From Streptomyces coeruleorubidus (GTDB lineage Bacteria; Actinomycetota; Actinomycetes; Streptomycetales; Streptomycetaceae): a stretch of DNA of 64,000 nt. How positions within the stretch are numbered: position 1 is the stretch's first letter; every line of letters starts with the position of its first letter. Made by a program: the position numbers and the translations under genes. The stretch spans positions 2,666,001-2,730,000 of the forward strand of contig NZ_CP023694.1 of the NCBI RefSeq assembly GCF_008705135.1, written 5' to 3'. The notes under the pieces are model-generated. The model was not told the origin of the DNA. It made no database searches and was given only the letters and a program-made list of their open reading frames with translations. Positions 35,646 through 44,241 of this stretch are shown piece by piece.

Positions 35646-37679
35646 TTACGGCAGCTTCAGTGTCAGAGCCGACTGGAGTGCCGCCGGGGTCGTCCAGGCC
35701 GAGCGGGCTCCCGCGTACGGGGTGCCGAACGCGCTGGTGCCCAGCAGCAGTTGCTTCTGTGTGCCGTCCGGCGCGGTCACCGGGATCTGGGTGCCGGACG
35801 GTGCCGTGACCGTGACCGTGTTGCCGATGCGGTACGCCGTCACGCGGCCGTTGGCCAGGGCGATCTGCCAGGCGGCGCGGCGCTGCACCTCCGTGCCGAT
35901 GGCGCTGTGCCGGGGGTTCTCCAGCGGGGTGTTGTCGGCGAACAGGGCCCGGTAGTCGTCCAGCACCTTCTCCATGACCGGGTAGAGCAGCCGGTCCTCG
36001 GCCAGATTGGACTGGTGCGCGTAGTGCGGCCGGGGGTCGCCGGCGAGGACGTGTCCGAGGGCGGTGCGCGCCTCCTGCGGGACGATGTGCTCGGCGTAGC
36101 CGGTGGCGGGGTCGAGCGGCTCGTCGAGGCAGGTCGAGGTGGGGTTGTCCTCGCAGACGCCGCTGCCGCCGTCGGCCCGCGAGGTGTAGACCCAGTTGTA
36201 CTCGTCGGCCATCTCGGCCGCCGTGCCCACGTTGTAGTACACGTTCATCGGATGGCGCGGGACGGTGAGGGCGTTGCCGATCGCGCGCTGCTCGGGCTCG
36301 CGGGAGTTGTCCGAGGCGACCCACCTGACGCCGGTGTCGGCGAGCGCGCCGGCCAGGTTGGGGTTGTCGGCGGGCTGCTGGGGCAGCGTCCTCAGGCCCG
36401 AGTGCTCACCGGTGACCAGTTCCGTGCGGTCGACGGGAAGGCCCTTGTTCACGGCCCAGGCGTGGTTGTCGCGGATCTGCGCGGCGATCTCGGCGCGGCT
36501 CATGTACTTGGTCGAGCCGTCGGCGTTCTTCGCGCAGCTCCACGGCACGGTGGAGGTGTCCTGGACGCAGCCGAGGAAGGGGTGCGTGTAGGTGTGGTTG
36601 ACCCAGCGGTACTGCGCCTTGTCTGCGAGCAGCCGGTCGGTCAGCGCGTCGGTACCGCCGTGCTCGGTCTTCCACTCCTCGCCGGAGCCGGCGTTGTAGA
36701 CCATGTCCATGGTGAAGCCGTGCTCGCGCTGCCACTGGGCGGCGTGGGCGGCGTCGGCCGCGGTCATGCGGATCGGCGTGGTGCCCTCGCCGTCGCCGCC
36801 CGCGCAGTCGAAGTCGCCCGGGGTGCAGTCGCGCTCGGTGTCCCAGCGGCTGTCCGGGGCGAACACGTCGTCGATGTGCACGGCGAAGGAGTTGCGGGTC
36901 CGGCCCAGGTGCACTCCCTGGGTGAGCCACTCGACGATGCCCCGGGCCAGCAGCCGGAACTGCTGCTGGTTGCCGTTGTAGGCGAAGGTCACGACGAGTT
37001 CGCGGCGGCCGTCGTGGTCGTATTCGCCGACGAGGCTGCCGCGGCCGGCGCCGCCGGGCACGGGGATGTCGACGTAGCTGGTGAAGCCGGCGCGGGGCCG
37101 GGCCACGTAGCCGTAACTCTCCTGAACGGACGCCGAGTTGTCCTCGAACCGGAACGCGCCGTCGAGATAGCCGAACCAGCCCGCCTTCCCGGCCGCCGTG
37201 ACGGATGCCTCGCGCCCGTCAAGAGTGCCCGCCCAGCCACCCTCGCTGGTGTAGTCGAGGCCGACCTCCGGGTGCGCCCAGGTGTAGGCGTCGACCTGCG
37301 GGATGCCGTACGTCCGCTCGAAGGTCTCCAGGGCGGTCTGCTCGGCGGAGCCCGCGCCGAACGGGGATTCGTTCGGCAGGACGACGCCCTGGTACTTGGC
37401 GCGGGGACGGCCGTCGACCGTGTCGCTCAGGAACGACTCGGTGATCTTCGGACGGTCCGCGTCGTTCAGGTCGACGGTCGTGTACGGGACGCCCGTGCTC
37501 TTGAGCTGGGCGGCGACGGCCCGGACGGAGCTGTCGCCGTTGTCCACGACCAGCACCTTCAGATCGATGCGTGGTGCCTCCGCGGCCGCCGCCCCCGGCG
37601 CCACCGCCCCGGCCGTGATCATGCCCGCCGCCGTCACCGCTGCGGCCGTGTTTCTCCACTTGCGCGCACGCTGCGCCAT
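35646..37679 (-). CDS. Secreted polysaccharide deacetylase, CE18/Agd3-like
   Basis: 677 residues. A Sec signal peptide (1-33, ending AAAAEA) marks it as secreted. An N-terminal receiver-like beta-alpha domain with VLVVDNGDSS is followed by the deacetylase fold. The metal-site motifs are FAVHIDDVF (Asp270/Asp271) and NHTYTH (His362, His366), with GEHSGL further on. A C-terminal beta domain ends the protein. Fungal Agd3 partially de-N-acetylates galactosaminogalactan and makes it sticky. The RBS GGGGGAGGAA supports ATG 37679. The gene leads the polysaccharide block. Confidence 0.88.
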   Translation of the reverse strand: MAQRARKWRNTAAAVTAAGMITAGAVAPGAAAAEAPRIDLKVLVVDNGDSSVRAVAAQLKSTGVPYTTVDLNDADRPKITESFLSDTVDGRPRAKYQGVVLPNESPFGAGSAEQTALETFERTYGIPQVDAYTWAHPEVGLDYTSEGGWAGTLDGREASVTAAGKAGWFGYLDGAFRFEDNSASVQESYGYVARPRAGFTSYVDIPVPGGAGRGSLVGEYDHDGRRELVVTFAYNGNQQQFRLLARGIVEWLTQGVHLGRTRNSFAVHIDDVFAPDSRWDTERDCTPGDFDCAGGDGEGTTPIRMTAADAAHAAQWQREHGFTMDMVYNAGSGEEWKTEHGGTDALTDRLLADKAQYRWVNHTYTHPFLGCVQDTSTVPWSCAKNADGSTKYMSRAEIAAQIRDNHAWAVNKGLPVDRTELVTGEHSGLRTLPQQPADNPNLAGALADTGVRWVASDNSREPEQRAIGNALTVPRHPMNVYYNVGTAAEMADEYNWVYTSRADGGSGVCEDNPTSTCLDEPLDPATGYAEHIVPQEARTALGHVLAGDPRPHYAHQSNLAEDRLLYPVMEKVLDDYRALFADNTPLENPRHSAIGTEVQRRAAWQIALANGRVTAYRIGNTVTVTAPSGTQIPVTAPDGTQKQLLLGTSAFGTPYAGARSAWTTPAALQSALTLKLP

Positions 37680-37785
37680 GGTTCCTCCCCCTGAAGATCC
37701 CAGAGATCCCCTTGCGGTCGAACAGAGGAGGATCCGTGGAAATCATGCAAAGCGGCGAGCAGGGCGCTCACCGGATCCCGACGAG

Positions 37786-37801
37786 TGTGACTCAGTTCAC
37801 C
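37786..37801. promoter_or_regulatory. Crp-like palindrome upstream of the deacetylase gene
   Basis: TGTGA-CTCAGT-TCACC fits the Crp half-site layout TGTGA-N6-TCACA in 9 of 10 positions, about 107 bp upstream of the deacetylase ATG and 225 bp from pepA. The rest of the 346-bp gap (37680-38025) holds only the two starts' RBS regions and no other signal I can name. Confidence 0.45.
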
Positions 37802-38025
37802 GACATGAAGGATCAAGAAATGGCCACTACGCCACCGTCAGGTGAACGCCCGCAGGCATGAGCGAACACGGCCACGCGCGTAGTCTCGTCGTCGAGTGTT
37901 CGCCGCACCGGGGAAGGCCCCGTGATACCCGAACCCTGAGGTCGCAATAGGGTCGGCTGTCGGGCCCGGTCGACCCACACCGTTCGACCACAGCAACTTC
38001 ACATCGGAAGCGAGATTTCACCACC

Positions 38026-39552
38026 GTGACTGCTCTCACTCTCAGCACCGCCGCGGCGCCCGGTCTGCGGGCCGACGCCATCGTGATCGGTGTCGCCAAG
38101 GGTGCCAAGGGGCCGGTCGTCGCGCCGGGCGCCGAGGCCGTGGACAAGGCGTACGACGGCAGGCTCGCCGGCGTTCTGGAGACCCTCGGCGCCTCCGGTG
38201 CCGAGGGCGAGGTGACGAAGCTGCCGGCGCCGTCCGGCTTCAAGGCACCGCTCGTGCTGGCGGTGGGCCTCGGCCCGGTGCCCGAGAAGGACACCGCCTA
38301 CGACTCCGAGGCCCTGCGCAAGGCCGCCGGCATCGCCGCCCGCGCCCTGACCGGGTCAAAGAAGGCCGCCTTCGCCCTCCCCCTGACCGACGCCGCCGAC
38401 GCCGGCGCGATCGGGGAGGGCGCGCTGCTCGGCGCGTACTCCTTCGACGCCTACAAGGACAACGGCAAGGACCCCAAGGCGAAGAACGGCAAGGCCCCCC
38501 TCGCCGAGGTCGCCCTGCTCGGCGGCAAGCCCCGCGACAAGGCGTACAAGGCGGCCGTCGAGCGTGCCGTCGCCGTGTCCGAGGAACTCAACCGCGCCCG
38601 CGACCTGGTCAACACCCCGCCGAACGACCTGAACCCCGAGTCGTTCGCCGCGATCGCCCAGGCCGCGGCCAAGGAGCACGGCATCAAGGTGCAGGTGCTC
38701 GACGTGAAGGCCCTGGAGAAAGGCGGCTACGGCGGCATCCTCGGCGTCGGGGCGGGCTCGGCGGCCGGTCCGCGCCTGGTGAAGCTGTCGTACACCTCCT
38801 CCAAGGCGAAGAAGCACCTCGCCTTCGTCGGCAAGGGCATCACGTACGACTCGGGCGGCATCTCGCTGAAGCCGGCCGGTCACAACGAGACGATGAAGTG
38901 CGACATGAGCGGCGCGGCCGCCGTGTTCGCCGCGGTCGTCGCCGCCGCGCGCCTCGGCCTGGAGGTCAACGTCACCGGCTGGCTGGCCCTGGCCGAGAAC
39001 ATGCCCTCCGGTTCGGCGACCCGTCCGGGTGACGTGCTGCGGATGTACAGCGGCAAGACGGTGGAGGTGCTCAACACCGACGCGGAGGGCCGGCTGGTGC
39101 TGGCCGACGCCCTGTGGGCGGCGTCCCAGGAGAAGCCGGACGCCATCGTGGACGTCGCGACGCTGACCGGGGCGATGGTGCTGGCGCTGGGGAACCGGAC
39201 GTTCGGGATCATGGGCAACGACGACGCCTTCCGCACGGCGCTGTACGAGGCCGCTGAGGAGGTCGGGGAGCCGGCGTGGCCGATGCCGATGCCGGAGCAC
39301 CTGCGCAAGGGGATGGACTCGCCCACGGCCGACATCGCGAACATGGGTGAGCGGATGGGCGGCGGACTGGTCGCCGGGCTGTTCCTGCGCGAGTTCGTGG
39401 GCGAGGGCATCACCTGGGCGCACCTCGACATCGCCGGGCCGGCCTTCAACGAGGGCGGGCCGTTCGGGTACACGCCGAAGGGCGGCACGGGCAGTGGCGT
39501 GCGGACGCTGGTGCGGCTGGCGGAGTTGACGGCTGCGGGTGATCTGGGCTGA
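38026..39552 (+). CDS. pepA: Leucyl aminopeptidase (M17 family)
   Basis: 508 residues of cytosolic, two-metal aminopeptidase. The C-terminal catalytic domain contains the M17 signature NTDAEGRLVLADALW and the metal/lysine block GKGITYDSGGISLK. The N-terminal domain (about 1-170) is less conserved. It begins MTALTLSTAAAPGLRADAIV at a GTG. It is divergent from the deacetylase gene and upstream of lpdA on the same strand, with 305 bp between. Confidence 0.95.
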   Translation: MTALTLSTAAAPGLRADAIVIGVAKGAKGPVVAPGAEAVDKAYDGRLAGVLETLGASGAEGEVTKLPAPSGFKAPLVLAVGLGPVPEKDTAYDSEALRKAAGIAARALTGSKKAAFALPLTDAADAGAIGEGALLGAYSFDAYKDNGKDPKAKNGKAPLAEVALLGGKPRDKAYKAAVERAVAVSEELNRARDLVNTPPNDLNPESFAAIAQAAAKEHGIKVQVLDVKALEKGGYGGILGVGAGSAAGPRLVKLSYTSSKAKKHLAFVGKGITYDSGGISLKPAGHNETMKCDMSGAAAVFAAVVAAARLGLEVNVTGWLALAENMPSGSATRPGDVLRMYSGKTVEVLNTDAEGRLVLADALWAASQEKPDAIVDVATLTGAMVLALGNRTFGIMGNDDAFRTALYEAAEEVGEPAWPMPMPEHLRKGMDSPTADIANMGERMGGGLVAGLFLREFVGEGITWAHLDIAGPAFNEGGPFGYTPKGGTGSGVRTLVRLAELTAAGDLG

Positions 39553-39613
39553 TCGTCGCCCAGTAGCCCGGTCTCGCCTGTGGTGTGGCGAGTGCGGGGG
39601 CGTGGGGGGCTGG

Positions 39614-39634
39614 TCGCGCAGTTCCCCGCGCCCC
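39614..39634 (+). repeat. Dispersed intergenic repeat, copy 6, with terminator-like stem
   Basis: The core is the right arm of an 11-bp stem (39597-39607 with 39624-39634, one G-U) just after pepA. It could terminate pepA. Another hairpin (39809-39828) precedes lpdA. Nothing else is seen in this 305-bp gap. Confidence 0.8.
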
Positions 39635-39857
39635 TAAGGGCACGACCCCGCCGTCCGTCATCCCTTCAGGGCGCGTCTCATCTGAACGTGGGGCGTCTCA
39701 CACAGCAGCCCGGCGTCTCCTTCTGTGCTGACAAGTGCGAAGATGGGGCTCGGCAGGACAGGGCCCCACCGAAGGGCCGAAGAACGAGCGGCCGGACACC
39801 AGCCGCCTGCCGGTCAGTGAAGACCGGCGTACGGCGCACATGCATGGAGGACGTGAC

Positions 39858-41246
39858 GTGGCGAACGACGCCAGCACCGTTTTCGACCTAGTGATCCTCG
39901 GCGGTGGCAGCGGTGGTTACGCCGCGGCCCTGCGCGGGGCACAGCTGGGCCTGGACGTCGCCCTGATCGAGAAGGACAAGGTCGGCGGCACCTGCCTGCA
40001 CCGAGGATGCATCCCCACCAAGGCCCTGCTGCACGCGGGTGAGATCGCCGACCAGGCCCGCGAGAGCGAGCAGTTCGGTGTGAAGGCCACCCTCGAGGGC
40101 ATCGACATCGCCGGCGTCCACAAGTACAAGGACGGCGTGATCGCCGGCCTCTACAAGGGGCTCCAGGGGCTCGTCGCCTCCCGCAAGGTGACCTACATCG
40201 AGGGTGAGGGACGCCTGTCCTCCCCGACCTCCGTCGACGTGAACGGCCGGCGCGTCCAGGGCCGCCACGTGCTCCTCGCGACCGGCTCCGTGCCGAAGTC
40301 GCTGCCGGGTCTGGACATCGACGGCGACCGCATCATCTCCTCGGACCACGCCCTCGTCCTGGACCGCGTGCCGAAGTCCGCGATCATCCTCGGTGGCGGT
40401 GTCATCGGCGTCGAGTTCGCCTCCGCGTGGAAGTCCTTCGGCACCGACGTCACCATCGTCGAGGGCCTGAAGCACCTCGTCCCGGTCGAGGACGAGAACT
40501 CCTCCAAGCTGCTGGAGCGCGCGTTCCGCAAGCGCGGCATCAAGTTCAACCTGGGCACCTTCTTCGAGAAGGCCGAGTACACCCAGGACGGTGTCAAGGT
40601 CACCCTCGCCGACGGCAAGGAGTTCGAGGCCGAGATCCTGCTCGTCGCCATCGGCCGCGGCCCGGTCTCCCAGGGCCTGGGCTACGAGGAGCAGGGCGTC
40701 GCCATGGACCGCGGCTACGTCCTGGTCGACGAGTACATGCGCACCAACGTCCCGACCGTCTCCGCAGTCGGCGACCTCGTCCCGACCCTCCAGCTCGCGC
40801 ACGTCGGCTTCGCCGAGGGCATCCTGGTGGCGGAGCGCCTGGCCGGTCTGAAGACCGTTCCGATCGACTACGACGGTGTCCCGCGGGTGACGTACTGCCA
40901 CCCCGAGGTCGCCTCCGTCGGTATCACCGAGGCCAAGGCCAAGGAGATCTACGGCGCGGACAAGGTCGTCGCTCTTAAGTACAACCTCGCCGGCAACGGC
41001 CGGAGCAAGATCCTGAACACCGCGGGCGAGATCAAGCTCGTCCAGGTCAAGGACGGTGCCGTGGTCGGCGTCCACATGGTCGGCGACCGCATGGGCGAGC
41101 AGGTCGGCGAAGCCCAGCTGATCTACAACTGGGAGGCGCTGCCGGCCGAGGTCGCGCAGCTCATCCACGCACACCCGACGCAGAGCGAGGCGCTCGGCGA
41201 GGCCCACCTGGCCCTGGCCGGCAAGCCCCTCCACTCGCACGACTGA
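39858..41246 (+). CDS. lpdA: Dihydrolipoyl dehydrogenase (E3)
   Basis: 462 residues. FAD-binding VILGGGSGGYAAAL, redox disulfide GGTCLHRGCIPTK (Cys46, Cys51), a second GxGxxG for NAD in IILGGGVIGVEFAS, and the C-terminal catalytic HAHPTQSEALGEAH. It reoxidises the lipoyl groups of the 2-oxoacid dehydrogenase complexes. GTG 39858 has GGAGG 7 bases upstream; longer readings are unsupported. The E2 gene follows after 62 bp, so they likely form an operon. Confidence 0.97.
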   Translation: MANDASTVFDLVILGGGSGGYAAALRGAQLGLDVALIEKDKVGGTCLHRGCIPTKALLHAGEIADQARESEQFGVKATLEGIDIAGVHKYKDGVIAGLYKGLQGLVASRKVTYIEGEGRLSSPTSVDVNGRRVQGRHVLLATGSVPKSLPGLDIDGDRIISSDHALVLDRVPKSAIILGGGVIGVEFASAWKSFGTDVTIVEGLKHLVPVEDENSSKLLERAFRKRGIKFNLGTFFEKAEYTQDGVKVTLADGKEFEAEILLVAIGRGPVSQGLGYEEQGVAMDRGYVLVDEYMRTNVPTVSAVGDLVPTLQLAHVGFAEGILVAERLAGLKTVPIDYDGVPRVTYCHPEVASVGITEAKAKEIYGADKVVALKYNLAGNGRSKILNTAGEIKLVQVKDGAVVGVHMVGDRMGEQVGEAQLIYNWEALPAEVAQLIHAHPTQSEALGEAHLALAGKPLHSHD

Positions 41247-41308
41247 TCCCTCGGTCGACGAAGCGACGACACAGACTTCCGCACTTTCCGTAAGGAGCAA
41301 CCGAAACC

Positions 41309-43099
41309 ATGGCGGTTTCCGTAACCCTTCCGGCGCTCGGAGAGAGCGTCACCGAGGGCACTGTCACTCGCTGGCTGAAGGCCGAGGGTGAGCGCGTCGA
41401 GGCCGACGAGCCGCTGCTCGAGGTGTCGACCGACAAGGTCGACACCGAGATCCCCTCGCCCGCCGCCGGTGTCCTGGCGTCCATCAAGGTCGCCGAGGAC
41501 GAGACCGTTGAGGTCGGCGCCGAGCTGGCCGTCATCGACGACGGCACGGGCGCGCCCGCTGCCGCCCCGGCCCCGGCCGCCGAGCAGGTCGCCGAGCCCG
41601 CTCCCGAGCCGGCCGCGGCCGCCCCGTCCACCGAGCAGGCCGCCCCGGCGCCCGCTCCGACCGCCGACGCCGCCGCCGGCGGCGGCTCCGCCCAGGGCAC
41701 GGACGTGGTCCTGCCCGCGCTGGGCGAGTCCGTCACCGAGGGCACCGTCACCCGCTGGCTGAAGTCGGTCGGTGACAGCGTCGAGGCCGACGAGCCGCTG
41801 CTCGAGGTCTCCACCGACAAGGTCGACACCGAGATCCCGGCGCCCGCCTCCGGCACGCTGCTGGAGATCGTGGTCGGTGAGGACGAGACCGCCGAGGTCG
41901 GCGCCAAGCTCGCCGTCATCGGCGAGGCGGGTGCCGCTCCGGCCGCCGCCCCGGCGCAGGAGGCCCCGGCCGCCCCGGCCCAGCCCGAGCCCACCCCGGC
42001 TCCGGCTCCGGCTCCGGCTCAGCCCGCCCCGGCGCCGCAGGCTCCCTCGGCCCCGGCTCCGCAGCAGCAGGTCACCCCGGCTCCCGAGCCGGCCCCGGCC
42101 GCTCCTGCTCCCGCCCCGGCTCCGGCCCAGGCACCGGCCGCTCCGGCCGCCGCCCAGCCGGCCGACGACGGCGCCTACGTCACCCCGCTGGTGCGCAAGC
42201 TCGCCGCCGAGCACGGCGTCGACCTGTCCACCGTCAAGGGCACCGGCGTCGGCGGCCGTATCCGCAAGCAGGACGTCATGTCCGCCGCCGAGGCCGCCAA
42301 GGCCGCCGCCGCTGCTCCGGCCCCTGCCGCCGCCGCTCCGGCCGCCGCCAAGAAGGCCCCGGTGCTGGAGGCGTCCCCGCTGCGCGGCCAGACCATCAAG
42401 ATGCCGCGGATCCGCAAGGTCATCGGCGACAACATGGTCAAGGCCCTGCACGAGCAGGCCCAGCTGTCCTCGGTCGTCGAGGTCGACGTCACCCGCCTGA
42501 TGAAGCTGCGCGCCCGTGCCAAGGACGCGTTCGCGGCCCGTGAGGGCGTCAAGCTCTCCCCGATGCCGTTCTTCGTCAAGGCCGCGGCCCAGGCGCTGAA
42601 GGCGCACGCGCCCATCAACGCCAAGATCAACGAGGCCGAGGGGACCATCACCTACTTCGACACCGAGAACGTCGGTATCGCGGTGGACTCCGAGAAGGGC
42701 CTGATGACCCCGGTCATCAAGAACGCCGGTGACCTCAACCTCGCCGGTATCGCCAAGGCCACGGCCGAGCTGGCGGGCAAGGTCCGCGCCAACAAGATCA
42801 CCCCGGACGAGCTGTCCGGCGCGACCTTCACCATCAGCAACACCGGGTCGCGCGGCGCGCTCTTCGACACGATCATCGTGCCCCCGGGCCAGGTCGCGAT
42901 CCTGGGCATCGGTGCCACGGTCAAGCGCCCCGCCGTCATCGAGACGGAGGACGGCCCGGTCATCGGCGTCCGCGACATGACGTACCTGACCCTCTCCTAC
43001 GACCACCGCCTGGTGGACGGCGCCGACGCGGCCCGTTACCTGACGGCGGTCAAGGCCATCCTGGAGGCAGGCGAGTTCGAGGTCGAGCTCGGCCTCTGA
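41309..43099 (+). CDS. sucB: Dihydrolipoamide acyltransferase (E2) with two lipoyl domains
   Basis: 596 residues. Two lipoyl domains carry Lys43 and Lys171 (each in [10 protein letters not shown]), followed by a long Pro/Ala-rich linker, a peripheral-subunit-binding domain (about 290-330) and the catalytic domain with [15 protein letters not shown] (His566). The name sucB is traditional. In mycobacteria the equivalent DlaT is the E2 of pyruvate dehydrogenase, and its position next to lpdA and close to aceE suggests the same here. The RBS GTAAGGAGC supports the ATG. Confidence 0.95.
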   Translation: MAVSVTLPALGESVTEGTVTRWLKAEGERVEADEPLLEVSTDKVDTEIPSPAAGVLASIKVAEDETVEVGAELAVIDDGTGAPAAAPAPAAEQVAEPAPEPAAAAPSTEQAAPAPAPTADAAAGGGSAQGTDVVLPALGESVTEGTVTRWLKSVGDSVEADEPLLEVSTDKVDTEIPAPASGTLLEIVVGEDETAEVGAKLAVIGEAGAAPAAAPAQEAPAAPAQPEPTPAPAPAPAQPAPAPQAPSAPAPQQQVTPAPEPAPAAPAPAPAPAQAPAAPAAAQPADDGAYVTPLVRKLAAEHGVDLSTVKGTGVGGRIRKQDVMSAAEAAKAAAAAPAPAAAAPAAAKKAPVLEASPLRGQTIKMPRIRKVIGDNMVKALHEQAQLSSVVEVDVTRLMKLRARAKDAFAAREGVKLSPMPFFVKAAAQALKAHAPINAKINEAEGTITYFDTENVGIAVDSEKGLMTPVIKNAGDLNLAGIAKATAELAGKVRANKITPDELSGATFTISNTGSRGALFDTIIVPPGQVAILGIGATVKRPAVIETEDGPVIGVRDMTYLTLSYDHRLVDGADAARYLTAVKAILEAGEFEVELGL

Positions 43100-43116
43100 C
43101 CTTCCTCACGGCTGTA

Positions 43117-43150
43117 CGGTGCCCCGTCCGGATTCCCGGGCGGGGCACCG
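43117..43150 (+). terminator. Terminator of lpdA-sucB
   Basis: A 15-bp stem (43117-43131 with 43136-43150, one G-U) with an ATTC loop begins 17 bp after the sucB stop. Confidence 0.8.
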
Positions 43151-43160
43151 TCGTACCTGA

Positions 43161-43181
43161 GGGGCGCGGGGAACTGCGCGA
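43161..43181 (-). repeat. Dispersed intergenic repeat, copy 7 (inverted)
   Basis: The reverse-complement core immediately after the sucB terminator. Confidence 0.85.
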
Positions 43182-43350
43182 TCAAGCACAAACGACCCGC
43201 GGCCGCCCGAAGGCCGTCCGGCCCGAGCTCACACGCGTCACAGGCACCGTGTGCGCCTCATCTCACCTGCACGACAGCACCCTCGTCGGTCTCACCCGCG
43301 GTGTGAACCGGCCGTATTGTCTAAACGTCAATCCCGCCTAAGGAGCCTTC

Positions 43351-43974
43351 ATGACCGCGCCCGTCATCCACTCGCTGCGCGAGCAGATCCGCGAGCACAT
43401 CCTGGAGGGGATCATCAGCGGACGCTGGCAGCCGGGCGAGCGGATCGTGGAGCGCCGCATCGCGACCGAACTGGAGGTCAGCCAGACCCCGGTCCGCGAG
43501 GCCCTGCGCGAACTGGAGTCCCTCCGCCTGATCGAGTCGGCTCCGAACAAGGGCGTCCGCGTCAGGAACCTGACGGCCGCCGACCTGGAGGAGAGCTACC
43601 CGGTCCGGGCCGGCCTGGAGGCCATCGCCGCGGAACTGGCGGCCCAGGGCCTCGCCGAGGACTGCTCGGCCCTGGAACCCCACGTCAACGCCCTCTACGA
43701 GGCCGACCGCGTGTCCGACGGCACGGCCCAGGTCCGCCACACCGTCGCCTTCCACCGCGAACTGGTCCGCGCCGCGGGCAACTCCGTCCTGCTGCACACC
43801 TGGGAAGGCCTCGGCATCGAGGTGTTCACGGCCCTGTCGATCCGCTGGCTGGGCACCCAGCAGCAGTCGTACGCCGAGGAGCACGAGGAGCTGGTCGCCG
43901 CGTTCAAGCGCCGCGACCCCCGGATCGCGGAACTCGTGAAGGCGCACGTCCTGGGCTGCGCGCCCCGGGCGTGA
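43351..43974 (+). CDS. GntR-family (FadR/FCD) transcriptional regulator
   Basis: 207 residues. The N-terminal winged helix (1-75) has GERIVERRIATELEVSQTPV and REALRELESLRLIE; the C-terminal FCD domain (about 80-200) has the usual metal-ligand histidines in VRHTVAFHRELV and near HEELVAAF. FCD regulators often sense small carboxylic acids. It directly precedes aceE on the same strand, so pyruvate metabolism is the likely target. RBS TAAGGAG; an imperfect palindrome TTGTCTAAACGTCAA near 43317-43331 may be its own operator. Confidence 0.9.
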   Translation: MTAPVIHSLREQIREHILEGIISGRWQPGERIVERRIATELEVSQTPVREALRELESLRLIESAPNKGVRVRNLTAADLEESYPVRAGLEAIAAELAAQGLAEDCSALEPHVNALYEADRVSDGTAQVRHTVAFHRELVRAAGNSVLLHTWEGLGIEVFTALSIRWLGTQQQSYAEEHEELVAAFKRRDPRIAELVKAHVLGCAPRA

Positions 43975-44104
43975 CACCCGAGCACTCGCCCGCTCAAACG
44001 CCTCCGACCTGCGAAAATCGTTCGAAAAGCCGTCACCGCGTGCCACCTCCGGAGGCACCCCGTGCCTACTTTCTCGTGATCAAGAGGTTTTGCTCCTCAA
44101 CCCT

Positions 44105-44134
44105 TTGATCGATCATCGATCAGCGAGTTACAGT
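44105..44134 (+). promoter_or_regulatory. aceE promoter with perfect 17-bp palindromic operator
   Basis: TTGATC (44105-44110), an 18-nt spacer and TACAGT (44129-44134) form a sigma-70-like promoter. The perfect palindrome TGATCGAT-C-ATCGATCA (44106-44122) covers the -35 and half the spacer, ideal for repression. The upstream GntR/FCD regulator is the obvious candidate. Confidence 0.65.
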
Positions 44135-44241
44135 CGCCGACGGGCTTGCCACCCAAGCTCCAGCCCTGTCCTGCCAAAGACAAAGGGCACCCCCGATCCC
44201 CTTACGTGAGGGAACCCCCTTCGACTGAGGAAGGCGGCGAC

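Noticed and set aside
34230..37694. 1154-codon open frame opposite the glycosyltransferase and deacetylase genes
   Set aside because: It crosses two real minus-strand genes and the gap between them, and has shadow-type composition with no motifs.
37806..37862. 18-codon ORF in the deacetylase-pepA gap
   Set aside because: Third positions are A/T-rich, unlike real genes here, and there is no RBS.
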